Part shown: one piece after another, positions 11,895 through 21,734 of the stretch
How positions within the stretch are numbered: the first letter of the stretch is position 1
Layout: each line of letters starts with the position of its first letter
Assembly (NCBI GenBank): GCA_900404475.1
Contig: OUQQ01000096.1
Coordinates: 20,172-62,313, forward strand
Source of the DNA: Spongospora subterranea
Taxonomy: Eukaryota; Endomyxa; Phytomyxea; Plasmodiophorida; Plasmodiophoridae
Direction: 5' to 3'
Length of the DNA: 42,142 nucleotides
Notes under the pieces: model-generated
Told to the model about the DNA's origin: nothing
What the model saw: the letters and a program-made list of their open reading frames with translations, nothing else
Databases searched by the model: none
Program-made: the position numbers and the translations under genes

Positions 11895-12280
11895 TCAGCG
11901 CGACGTATAGATTGCGTTGTGCAGCTTTGATGTCGCTGGCAGTGAAAACCGGTAGGTCACCGGATCGATCATTTCTGTGATGGAATGAGGGCGCAATATT
12001 CGATTGCTCAATTCAGCACTGGGGCGGTTAGTAGCGCTACCGGTCGAGTTTAGCCAAACATTATCCCCTAAAGCGTAGGAGGGCTGGGGCAGTCGCTTTT
12101 TATCGGGAAAATACTTCAGGCGAGCGTCGTTGAGGAGTTTAGCATGATCGTCGGCTCGGAGGTGAGTCACAATGGAACAGGTATAATCTCGTCGACAGCA
12201 TACACTGCATAGAATGGCGTCATCTCGTAGCGGAGTGTTCGCCATTGTTGTAAGCGAATTCGGCCATGGGTAATGAATAA
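11895..12280 (-). mobile_element. Decayed Ty3/gypsy-type retrotransposon relic: integrase C-terminal fragment
   Basis: The strand carries a recognisable end of a Ty3/gypsy integrase. It begins with a stretch like AEFAYNN..HSAT (about 12225-12265). After a frame break comes a segment like PFYAVY. A longer frame then ends in the typical post-core module, YALGDNVWLNS, then IDPVTYRFSLPATSKLHNAIY (about 11900-12080). This matches the GDKV..L, then YRL.LP....H.VFH pattern of integrase C-termini. At least two frame changes and an early stop show that it is not functional. No reverse transcriptase, protease or gag sequence, and no LTRs, are visible in the window, so only a fragment survives. It abuts the partial gene copy that starts near 12286. 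Confidence 0.75.
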
Positions 12281-12285
12281 ACATC

Positions 12286-12440
12286 CATATTGACAAAGGG
12301 GAGCAATCTTATCAAACTTTGGGGACACAGAAAGCAATTTCCTGGGCGTTCATATATCCAGTCATATATCGATTAGGAACGTTGCATGTATTTTGTGTAG
12401 AAAACTGTTGGCCAATTGCTGCTTCATGTTTTGGGCGGTG
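12286..12440 (+). pseudogene. Broken partial copy of the AlkZ-like gene (exon 2 end, intron, exon 3 start)
   Basis: This segment is a diverged direct repeat of 12989-13146 inside the intact downstream gene. Shared runs include ttatcaaactttggggaca and gaacgttgcatgtattttgt. The repeat covers the end of exon 2, the whole short intron and the start of exon 3, so it arose by DNA-level duplication, not by copying a spliced mRNA. It is dead: the donor GT of the intron is lost (acagaaag in place of agaggtca). An insertion near 12405 shifts the frame after the HVFC block, and no promoter-side exon is attached. Bases 12441-12732 that follow contain no recognisable continuation of the gene. Confidence 0.8.
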
Positions 12441-12732
12441 TGCCAGTGCTGCTGATCAGCCCTGGCATTCCCTTTCTCTTTGTGCTTGTCCACCGCCCTG
12501 GCTACGGAAGGTCCTAGGCCATCACACACCGTGAAGGGGAGTCGGTTACTGCCTTGGACACGACGCTGGCACCAGTTACACGTTGCCATTCCCCATCGGA
12601 TAAGGCACGTGCGAGGAGGTGGTGACTTGGCCTCCTGCAGTCGCCAAAGCTGTATGAACATATTCAGTTACTAATAATCATTGTCAATGATGATCGGTTC
12701 AGTTATTGTTATTGTCAGAGGCGAATTAGGAT

Positions 12733-13988
12733 ATGGATAAGATCCGTCAATGGCGAATGAGTGTTAATGGACTCTATGGAACCGGGTTTCAGTCACCGGA
12801 GAGTGTGGCGGATGCCCTGTTTGGGGTCCAAGCTCAGGAGCACGTATTCATAAGAAAAAATCCATGCATGAACTGTATAATTATATGTTTATGCACAGGT
12901 TGCTTCAGTCATATCGATATGGAACCGTCTTCAGGATGGATCGCACCTATGTGGCAAGAAGAATCAGCGCAACACCATCGATAAAGCAACCATACTGGCA
13001 AAGGGAGACAACCTTATCAAACTTTGGGGACAAAGAGGTCATTATACCGAACATATCTCCAGTAATAACTTACATATTGATTAGGAACGTTGCATGTATT
13101 TTGTATAAAGGATTGGCCAATTGTTGCTTCATCATTTGGTCAAGCTTTGCTCGATCAGCGGAATAATCGTGTTGCCGATCCCCTCCAAATCAGGCGCCAT
13201 GTGGATCGTATTGTGAAGGAGTTTGAATCCAACAGCCATCAAACGAACAGAGATCGGTTTGATCCGATGATATCTCGTGGAATTCGAATGATGCTAACCT
13301 TAGAAGGGCATGGTGCATGGAGATACCATAGTCTCCCCAACAGTAAGATGGTGTCAACGGCCGCAACACAAAATTCAATGGCTTTCGCTCAATAGAAATT
13401 TGTAACCTGACGCCTCGATCTTCGTTATATCCCTCAACTTGGAATCTGCCACCCAGACTAGATGCACTTCGTGTCGCCGCTCTTCGATATTTTGCGAGCT
13501 ACGGTCCAGCGTTAGAGATTGACTTCCGGTTTATGATGGGTATCACTGCATTGCCGTCAAAGACCGTTATTGCGTCTTTGATTGAGGCTGGTGAGCTTGT
13601 TCAAATCACGATTGACGCGCGACCATATCTTTTGCCATCCGTTCTGAAGAGGCAATTTGAATCGTTCATTGTTACATCCTCACCTGTTCGATTATTGTAC
13701 AAATTTGATCCGATATTGTTAGCACATTCTGATAAATCATGGCTCATTGAACCGGAATACAAGGCAAGGGTTTGGGGAAAATGTGCTGTTGTTCATGCAA
13801 CAGTGTTGATAAAGGGAAAGATATCCGGAATTTGGAAGTTATCATGGCCAAGAAAATTGCAAGCAAAAGTGGACATCACGCTTTTCCACGATATCAAGGC
13901 ATCTGATCGCAAAGCAATCGACATGCAGATTGCCGGTATTGCTCGTTGTCTTCAGGCAGAAGAATACTGTATCGATTATCATGTATAG
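12733..13988 (+). CDS. AlkZ/YcaQ-type winged-helix DNA glycosylase family protein (HTH_42)
   Basis: A four-exon model (12733-12843, 12899-13037, 13085-13342, 13396-13988; introns of 55, 47 and 53 bp) encodes 366 residues, the normal length of this family. Bacterial members (AlkZ, YcaQ/AlkX) unhook or excise bulky alkylated DNA lesions, including crosslinks. Family landmarks occur in order: IRQWRMSVNGLYG at the N-terminus; the catalytic-type Q-x-Q motif in FGVQAQEH (Gln33, Gln35); KLWGQRGTLHVF; ALRYFASYGPALEIDFRFMMG; then LLYKFDPILLAHSDKSWLIE. QAQ is the AlkZ-like form; YcaQ-like proteins carry QxD. Every exon junction keeps the frame and restores conserved blocks. The family is mainly bacterial, so acquisition by horizontal transfer followed by intron gain is my inference. 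It converges on the coiled-coil gene 175 bp away. Confidence 0.9.
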
Positions 13989-14163
13989 AGAATGTCACAG
14001 CCTCTCTTGCTTCGGCAATCAATCCGTCTCTAAATTTCAGCAATATTTTACTAAGTCGGCAATATCTACCCATCAGTTGTCATTGACCGGACAGCATATT
14101 GAGGCTCTGTCGCTGGACCAGATTCACAATAATAACCAGATGATACGCGGGAGTTAGACTTGA

Positions 14164-16014
14164 TCACCACTTCCAGGGAGTAATCAAGCTTGACGTGCGC
14201 TGATGCCCAATGCGCTTCTTGGCAGGATCGCTCGAACTTTGATAGTTTACAGTTGATTTCTGGGCTATATCCCATGCTGTTCGTAATACTTGATCGTCCA
14301 TATTAGTCATGCTTAGCTGCTTTGCAAGACTCTTTTTTTGCCTTGTTGTGGCTATTACTGGATTATATTCAGATACGGCAAACTGAATGGCCTTTTCTAA
14401 TTTTATGTTCAAGGCGGCATCATGCGCCCCAGATTTGTTCGACAATCGTCTTTTCATATCCGACAGCTGCTTGGAAAGGTGTACAACCCTGTCGTTGAGT
14501 TCAGCCTTGGTCCGTCTGGCGTCTTCCAACGCTTCTGCCAGCTTTCGATTTTCCTCAACAAGTGCTCCTGGTAATACAGCGATTGCGGCCGAATGTTTTC
14601 CGCCGATTGCAGCTGGTTCAATCGGGTTGACAACATCTTCAGCACGTTGCACTGTTGAATGCTGATGCAGGTCAGGATCGTCTGTACCGATTGTATCATC
14701 GCAGTACCTTCCTGTGTCTTGATTATCGTCATTTATTGGGTGCTTCTGGCACTGATGTTCTTGCAACGCCCGAATCTCAATCTGCTTGGCGTCGAGCTCT
14801 CCGTTTATTGCTGCAACTTTATTTTTGAGTTCCTTGTTGAGCTCCTGTTCATTCGTCAACGAGTTCTGTAAGATTGGCACCTCATTTGCAGCGTTTCTCA
14901 GTTTGACGTTTTCCTCCTGCACAGTTTTCGTTCCGTTGTCTTTTTCCTTTGACAGTATCTGAAACATGTGAACCTGGTCATCTAAGTCGTCTTTCAGCCG
15001 ATCCAGTTCATCCTGCTTTTGGGCTCCACTCTTTAGACATGAACTGATTGTCGATTCCATTGATTCTAACCGCTGTTGATCTTGAACTTTCGATGCCAGA
15101 GCATGATTCAGCTTCTCTTGTAATAGGGCGTTCTCAAGTGACAAATTGGCAAGCTCTTTTTCGTGCGAAATTTCAAGATTATGAAGTTTCTGTCGTTGTG
15201 CTTCAAACTCGTCAATTTCCTTGGTTAACCGCAACTTCGCAGCGACCTCAGTCAGCAACCGGCCCTTAACATCTTCCAGCTCCGACAGAACTTTCGCCTG
15301 GTTGCTGTGAGCCGTCTGGCTTTCCTGGATACTCCTCGATTCGGCAGTGAACGCAGCATGAATCTGCTCCTGTTTCGCCGACTGCAACTCCAATGACACA
15401 CTGTATAGTTTGGCACTTAGCCTTTCGATGTTATCGCTCATCTCAAGGCAGCTCGCCTGGTCTAGAGCCGATCGGTCCTTCAACTCGGCTAGTTCTGATT
15501 CCATCGCGAGCCGTTTCGATTGCCACTCTTCCAGATCAGCGTTGTGCCTACTTTTGGCAACATTGCAAGACTCTTCCAGGATCCGGACTGAATTCACCTG
15601 ATCCTGATAATCCGAGGAGAGCGACGCCAAATTCTTCTCGATCCGCTCACGCTCCAGAACGCCTTGTGTGACTTCAGCCTGAGACAGATTCAGGCATCGC
15701 TGCAACGATGCACACTGTTCTCGTAGGATCGTCATGTCGTTATGAACATCTTTCACCATTTCCGACATTTGTTTTTGAAGGAGCTGTATCTCCTGAGAAT
15801 GACCACTTATCAAGTCAGACATCTTCTCCCGCAACGACGCTATCGTCTCGGTGTCATTGCTGGATGATATCGGGGTAAACGTGCCCAGGCGAGAGTATAA
15901 ACCTGAAAGGTAGGTTGTTCCATCATTTCCAGTAGAATTCTTCGCCTTTAATACACCTGACTGGTTTTTGGCGTTTACTACAACCCCTGCTGGTTCGGCA
16001 TCATCGGTACTCAT
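14164..16014 (-). CDS. Coiled-coil protein of unknown function
   Basis: A single uninterrupted frame encodes 616 residues from the ATG at 16014 (MSTDDAEPAGVVVNAK). From about residue 45 to 460 it is dominated by heptad-like Leu/Glu/Lys/Gln patterns, such as EIQLLQKQMSEMVKDVHND and LENALLQEKLNHALASK. This predicts a long, rod-like coiled coil. A shorter second coil (ENRKLAEALEDARRTKAEL) precedes a basic C-terminus ending RTSSLITPWKW. There is no motor, kinase or DNA-binding motif, so a structural, cytoskeletal or tethering role is possible but not shown. The lack of introns over 1.85 kb contrasts with its intron-rich neighbours. A perfect palindrome lies just upstream of the start codon. Confidence 0.8.
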   Translation of the reverse strand: MSTDDAEPAGVVVNAKNQSGVLKAKNSTGNDGTTYLSGLYSRLGTFTPISSSNDTETIASLREKMSDLISGHSQEIQLLQKQMSEMVKDVHNDMTILREQCASLQRCLNLSQAEVTQGVLERERIEKNLASLSSDYQDQVNSVRILEESCNVAKSRHNADLEEWQSKRLAMESELAELKDRSALDQASCLEMSDNIERLSAKLYSVSLELQSAKQEQIHAAFTAESRSIQESQTAHSNQAKVLSELEDVKGRLLTEVAAKLRLTKEIDEFEAQRQKLHNLEISHEKELANLSLENALLQEKLNHALASKVQDQQRLESMESTISSCLKSGAQKQDELDRLKDDLDDQVHMFQILSKEKDNGTKTVQEENVKLRNAANEVPILQNSLTNEQELNKELKNKVAAINGELDAKQIEIRALQEHQCQKHPINDDNQDTGRYCDDTIGTDDPDLHQHSTVQRAEDVVNPIEPAAIGGKHSAAIAVLPGALVEENRKLAEALEDARRTKAELNDRVVHLSKQLSDMKRRLSNKSGAHDAALNIKLEKAIQFAVSEYNPVIATTRQKKSLAKQLSMTNMDDQVLRTAWDIAQKSTVNYQSSSDPAKKRIGHQRTSSLITPWKW

Positions 16015-16022
16015 TGACAAAA

Positions 16023-16040
16023 AAGTGACGCGCGTCACTT
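16023..16040. promoter_or_regulatory. 18-bp perfect palindrome next to a start codon
   Basis: The sequence AAGTGACGCGCGTCACTT equals its own reverse complement. It sits 9 bp upstream of the coiled-coil gene ATG (16014) and 80 bp downstream of the NSE4 stop. Its core TGACGCGCGTCA resembles binding sites of bZIP or cell-cycle factors in other eukaryotes. It could be an operator-like dimer site in the core promoter, or a hairpin in the 5' leader. Confidence 0.4.
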
Positions 16041-16119
16041 GAATGATATAATATCTCTAGTTGTTTATATTGCTTTTCGAAGTAGTGATTTGACGTGTGA
16101 TCAGTCCCACGTGAAATAT

Positions 16120-17569
16120 TCAGAAACTGAGACGGTGCGGAATTGTTGATGAAGTAATACCATACGCCTCGATACTTGCCTACGCCATCGGTTAGCGTCA
16201 ATCAACAGTTTCCATCCGCTTGACTTTACCTCCCATAAAGAATATGTCATTGTAATGATTGACTGATTAGGGTTAAGTAGGCCTTGCTTAAGCTCATCAT
16301 CGTTGGGGGGAGTTTGAAAACTAACGTACAGCTCTCCCTCCAAGGTTTTGAACTCGGCGCGACCATTTCCAACCTAAATGGGAATAATTTAACTGAAGGA
16401 TTACAATTGCAAACAAACTACCGAACCAGAAAGCTAAGGTCGAACAGATTTTCAATTGTCTGTACAAAAGAGTCCGGATTGATGATGAGGTTAAACAGTG
16501 GAAACCCACGATGATCAGGAGCCATCTTCTCCAAAATCTTAAGAAGCAACGTGACGCGACTCTCGGTCTGGGTCTTCAGCAGCGTTTCATTTGATTCGAT
16601 TTTTTCGACTTGCTCAGTCTGATAAGCAAATATCAGTTTACAACGCGAATGAGTCCTTATGCTAATCTGAATACCGGAACGTTGATATCACGTTTCCGGG
16701 AGACGCTGGCTTTTTTCTTGGCCCCCGATAATTCGATATCTAAAATATTGGAAAGGAAATCTGCAGTAGACGTGGCTGCAATTTTGTTTTGGGCATGAGT
16801 ACCCAATGCTTTCCAGTCTAATTCAAAAGGTAGATTCGCTTCTGGAATCGAATTAGCGCAGTAGTAATATCAAAACACAAAATCACCTTCATCGGACTGG
16901 CGGGCAAGAGTGAAGTGCTCCTTGAGTTTATCACTATATCCCTAAATGAGCCAATCTTTCATCCATTACATTTTCAATCAGCTTAAAATCTTCTCACATC
17001 GACAGATACGACATTGAACTTTTGATGTAAATTCTTGGTTGTTTCAGAAACAAATTCAGCTAACAATGAAAGTTGCTGAACGTCAAGATTAGCTTCAGAT
17101 GTGTACAAAACTAATACCCAATAAAGAGAAGAGTCAGTATATCATCGACCATTATATAATGCCAACAATACTCGATTCATGGATCTTATCATGTTCTGCA
17201 TGAATTTTTCGTAAAGTGTCACCATCACCACCTGTGATTGCGCTGCGAGATTTTCGAGTCTTGTCAATGAGCTCTGCATAGATGCGTTCAAGTTTGGTAT
17301 TCACGACGTCAATAAATAGTGTTCGTACTTCTAAGAGACTGCCTGATAGCTATGCGTTCTTGATCGCTGGAAGCACAGAGCAGAAGTTAAAATCCTAAAA
17401 ACATTCGAAAGCGTCTATCTACGCTTGTTGTCCGAAAAGTCCCAGTTTCTTCAGACGTTCCTTTTCTGCAAGTTTCTTGGCCGAACGTTTAAGTTTTCGC
17501 TGACGGTAACGTAAGCAGGTTGAATCCCAGGCGGCGTTGAGGAAAAACCTTTATCTCTTGGTCAGACAT
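16120..17569 (-). CDS. SMC5/6 complex kleisin subunit NSE4
   Basis: NSE4 bridges the SMC5 and SMC6 heads in the SMC5/6 complex, which acts in homologous-recombination repair and replication-fork stability. A ten-exon model (17569-17549, 17499-17423, 17366-17329, 17273-17172, 17110-17013, 16941-16887, 16841-16675, 16618-16427, 16373-16230, 16179-16120) gives 317 residues in one frame, with introns of 45-71 bp. The N-terminal helix (ERIAIRQSLRKLIDKTRKSR) is the SMC6-neck-binding type. The middle has the FELDWKALG block. The C-terminal winged-helix domain is unmistakable: FNLIINPDSFVQTIENLFDL, then NQSIITMTYSLWE, matching the family's DP.SF..TVEN.F..SF and NQ.I...S...W patterns. The junction after NLFDLSFL is the least certain. 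It is 106 bp upstream of the coiled-coil gene on the same strand. Confidence 0.92.
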
Positions 17570-18010
17570 CCGAACAGGGATCCGCGACAACGGCTGTTCA
17601 ACTGGAGAGATGGGAATTATTACTGGGGAATCGCCTTCGGGGGATTGCCAACAGTTAGAGCAACCCGCAGTCAGCCAGGCCAGTCAGCCACGCCACGGTC
17701 CATGGGCCACTGGGCGCGCAACAATCGCCGAAATGTAACGCGGTCCCGCCGGGGCCAGCAACAATGTTGGCACTCACAAGTGTCAATGCAGCCCCCATCG
17801 GATTGTTAACATGCATTTCTGTGAAATTTTGAATTCTGGTTGTTCAACGCTTTGTCGCATTTCTGATATTCTCAGTCTGGCAGTGGCGAGAACGTAGAAT
17901 GTTGAGTCGATAATTGTTTGTCTTCTTGCGTGACCTCAGCAGTTGTGACAAGAGGATCGAAATCCAATCCATTCCCGTAACAAATCTGAGGGAAATTATG
18001 GACAACGTCC

Positions 18011-18363
18011 ATGATCAACCTTTTCATTTTCGCTATCGCAACAATATCTGCAGTCTTGGCAAGCTAAGGTTTTGGTGTCATTATTTCCAGAACGTTACAC
18101 TGGGCTCGGATACTGTTTGGGACACCTCAAGCCTAGATTCGTCTTCATACCGGTGTGTTCCTTTTAAGTCCAGCTTTTGTCGGAAATTGTTTCGGCTCAA
18201 CTCTGTAAATCTTTGCAAATCCTACTCATATTCGTCCGTCCTCTTGTTCGCCAATCATCAAACTCCAACACTCGTCGAACTCTATTTGCTCCTTGTAGAT
18301 TTGACTTTGATGGCTCGCTGTCTGACGACAGCGTGTTCACTGTTGAGCATTGTGAAACCGTGA
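18011..18363 (+). CDS. Possible small secreted protein (weak)
   Basis: The ATG at 18011 opens MINLFIFAIATISA, a good signal-peptide-like start. A possible 38-bp intron (18053-18090, GT...TTTCCAG) then leads in frame to NVTLGSDTVWDTSSLDSSS with an N-glycosylation sequon, and to several cysteines before a stop at 18363. A second open frame (about 18177-18458) overlaps, so there may be another intron, and the 3' end is uncertain. I recognise no family. The stretch 17570-18661 is otherwise free of genes, so a small gene between the NSE4 start and the PRAF-like gene's end is plausible but poorly supported. Confidence 0.2.
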
Positions 18364-18661
18364 ATACTGTATTGCCGCTTTTTTTATCAATGACATCCCA
18401 GTTCTCAAACCAGATCAAGAGGGGTGGGTCAAACTTCTTGCTTCTACCATGGGTTTAACGTCACTAGCAGCTTGGTGGCCATTTGCCCCAATGATAAAAT
18501 TTCTCGCATGGCCGGATAGGGGTCAATATCATGAAGGTACGAACATAGGGCAAAAGACCAAATTACGCAAGAATATTGGCATGGCGGAAGTTTTTGCTGT
18601 ATCGTCTGATTGTTGACGAAGATATTACTTATTTGCATATTTATCTATACACCATATCGAG

Positions 18662-21135
18662 TCACCGTGTCAACTTGTTGAAACAGGCCCCGCAAACGCG
18701 AACAGGAGTAGCCAAACCCTTCCGCAAAATAGCTGAACGGTTAGAGCTACACGTTGCACAGAATATTCCACCACAGCAACGGCAATGATGGCGCCGGCGA
18801 AATCTGGTGAACTGCAGCTTGCACGACATACATGCGGTGCAATGCTGGTCGTCGATCCAGCTTTCATTAACCAGGATACAGGAAAAGGTTGCTGCACATG
18901 CAACCTGTGATATACCCGTTTTCGGGAATAATTTAGATTGGCGAAGATCGTAAGAACAATCATTCGGCAGGGTGTCGACTCCGATCTGACCGAACGTGTT
19001 CGAACCTGTAAACCATAAACCTCGAGGGTAGGTTAACAACGCCAGATGAAACGCGCCGCAATCTACAGCGACCAGTGAGCTCCCGTTTAGCGGAAAGTTA
19101 ACTCGGGTTGGTTTGAAAATATTTGAATTTCCCAAATTGTGTGGATGTCCACATTGCCCAGCACTATGTTGTTCACAGAATCATTGCGAGCACTGACAAA
19201 TTTCAAGCTGGACAATACCTGTTTGCTCCCCAGGTGTATAGTTCATATTGATCAGATTGACGGTGATGAAGAATGGCTGCAGAATGTGCTGACCCACAGC
19301 TGATGTCGACAATAGCGATGCCGCATTGAGACGAAGACGATTCTTCGCCGCTCCCCTGCTGAACATTATTCGCACGTAACAGAGCTGCAAACGTGTCAAT
19401 CTCTTTGGGTACCCAAATATCATTAGGTTGCCCATGGCCCAACTGCACATAACGCGTTGGTGAGAACAAACGGTACTTTTAGGTAAGTTTTACCTGGCCA
19501 TTCACGTTCCACCCCCACGAGTAAATAGCTTGGCTTGTAGAAGCCATCATATGGCAATGCCCGCCTTAAAAAGTATAGAGCTGGTAATATGTAAGAAGGA
19601 CAGATAAAAGATACAGTAATTACCGGAAATCATAAGAGCTGGATTAGATGGACCGAAATCGGGCAACGCCAAAGGCATTGTCAAGTCACGGTCGTGCCCA
19701 TGTCCAGTAAATCCGAGATCCCCTTGCCCGAACGTCCAAATGGCACCAGTTGAATCAATGAAGGCGGAACTGGACGATCCGCACGCCAGATTAACAACTT
19801 CGGCGGCAGTGTCAATTACTGTTGGAGTGTTTCTATCTGCAAGGTCACCGAGGCCCAGCTGACCCCGGTGATTGGCGCCCCAGGAAAACACCCGACATGT
19901 TGATGTTCTCTGTGCTCAAATAGAGTTCACAATAATTGCCAAACAGTTAAGCGGCGCATACAGCCAAGTTATGATACGATCCGCAGGCTATTTGAACGAT
20001 TTCAATTTTTTGAGGAAGAGTGATCTAAAAAAGTGTTTTGAGTCAAAAGGTCAAGCCTATAGGCAGGGTTGACTCAAAGCACCTGCATTAGCGTGCATGT
20101 GTCTACAGGAAGTCCTGTTCCAACGCGGTTACCCGAGGTCCACACCTCGCCAGATTCCATCAGAAAAACACTATGAGCCCAGCCACATGCTAATCCTGTG
20201 ACGCCTTTGCCAACAGCTCCTTTAACAATTTCCGGTTTCATTCTCGATTTCAGGTCACCTAACTCACTGATAAGTGTGGACTGAACAGGAAAGTGATTTC
20301 TTACCATGTGCAGTGGCGCCCCAATCTCCCGACCCCCAGGAATAGACTTGACTGACATCGTCCGGATTGTTTGCATTACGAGAGGAAATGATTGATGGAC
20401 TTTTGGTGCTGATAAGTTCATGAGCCCTTTGCAAAATTGACTTCGGAATTGTCTTCTGGTGCAGACCCTCTATAACGGTGCGCCACATGTTGAATTCATT
20501 CTCATCTATGGCAGCGGGAATAAACGTTTTGTTTTGTTCTCGTTTATTTACGGCGTGCTAACCTTTACAAACCAAATCCAGCGTCTCAAAAAGGCCTCTG
20601 TTCGAGGTGCTACCGCCTCGCACAGATATAGAGGTTCTGATCGGAGATGTTGATGATCTGAATGACGATCTCGATGGCGTTGGTGCTGGTGTCGATGGTA
20701 CGTCTGTAAAAGCCGTGATCAGATTGAATTGGCCAGGAAGTAAGATAAGTTGTATCACAATTCACTGAGAACGAAAGATGGTCTAAATCTGGTCTTCGGT
20801 CTCGTATGTTCTTATTCTCTTTCTGTCCGAACTGTGTGGATATAATGTCGGAAATAAGCACTGAGCACGAGTAAGATCACGAAAAGAAGCAACTTCATCA
20901 AGGTACCTTGGGATTCATTTTTGGGAGTTATCCAATGCAAGTGCTGGAAATCATTGCTTAGGTGAAACTTGTGAAATTTAGGCTACACCAATGATTCTCA
21001 GATATTGCGGATAGAGAGCATTCACGGTCGGGTCCAGACTTTGTTCGATTTTCCATAGTGCAGCATTGGAATCGGCGTCTGGAGAGCCATTAGCGCTTGG
21101 ATTAGATCATTGTCGTCAAGGAGCGGTGCCGACAT
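18662..21135 (-). CDS. PH-RCC1-FYVE (PRAF-like) protein
   Basis: An eleven-exon model (21135-21040, 20982-20907, 20860-20759, 20703-20563, 20505-20305, 20258-20107, 20024-19962, 19909-19624, 19564-19494, 19442-19219, 19163-18662) yields 637 residues in one frame. The N-terminus is a PH domain: PKFHKFHLSNDFQHLHWI, then DHLSFSVN, and after a Ser/Thr-rich insert ETLDLVCKDENEFNMW. RCC1-type beta-propeller blades follow (VYSWGSGDWG, VFSWGANHRGQLGLGD, IYSWGWNVNGQLGHG, YTWGAN). The C-terminus is a complete FYVE zinc finger with WIDD, eight cysteines, RRRHHCRCCGG and RVCGAC, ending FNKLTR. FYVE domains bind PI3P on endosomes, and RCC1 propellers often act on small GTPases. This domain order is best known from plant PRAF proteins. 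The blade around 20000-20110 looks short, so one exon there may be missing. Confidence 0.9.
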
Positions 21136-21734
21136 GACCAACACCGCCGCGGAAACCCAAATGAGGAATACCTCGACAAAAGGCGAACGTTAAGTGCGTG
21201 TATTGGGGGGAGGGGGGGCACATTCGTTGACGCGGTTACAGTCACGGCGTTAGGGTCAATAATGACCCGCGTCCATTATCGTCTGTTGACGCATGCCCCA
21301 GTGAATGTGCGACTTGTGCGATTGAGTCGAAGACGATCCCAAGGCATCGTGATGTTGAAGTGAACTCGTTCGGTTCCGTGTATTTGATAATTCACTTTTG
21401 AACGCGACTTCCTCTCTAGCAGTCGGTCTTCCAATTATATCCCTGTTATGACGGATTTAGCGCCAGGCCCACAATAGCTCGGCTGGAGACTATGCAATCT
21501 ATTCTGATATCAAGAGGTGCTTTGACGTTGCTCATCGATTGATTGATCGGCGAATGAAAGCTTTTGGTCACATGAATTGTTGAGACAATCGGTGAAGTAG
21601 CATTATATTCAGATAACACGATAACCGCAGCTCTAAGTCGCTTTAGTTCGGACGATCTCACCAAGCGATTCTCCCAGAGCCCCACGATCAATGACCTCCC
21701 TTCCGGATATCTAATCAGTACAACGATCAGCGCA
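21136..21734. other. Intergenic stretch with a homopolymeric G/C tract
   Basis: This is the promoter side of the PRAF-like gene. The only conspicuous element is a near-pure G run at 21205-21218 (C-rich on the coding strand), 70 bp upstream of the PRAF-like ATG. An open frame on the same strand (21446-21802) overlaps the last ASNSD1-like exon in another frame and is probably a shadow. I see no further gene. Confidence 0.5.

Noticed and set aside
12362..12661. Minus-strand frame (WGMATCNWCQRR) next to the integrase relic, considered as further retrotransposon coding sequence
   Set aside because: No reverse transcriptase, RNase H, integrase core or gag zinc-knuckle motif is present, and it overlaps the antisense of the decayed AlkZ-like copy.
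20870..20905. Apparent signal peptide on the minus strand (MKLLLFVILLVLSAYF)
   Set aside because: It lies almost wholly inside the 46-bp second intron of the PRAF-like gene. The flanking exons join in frame to rebuild the PH domain, so the hydrophobic reading is a frame artefact.
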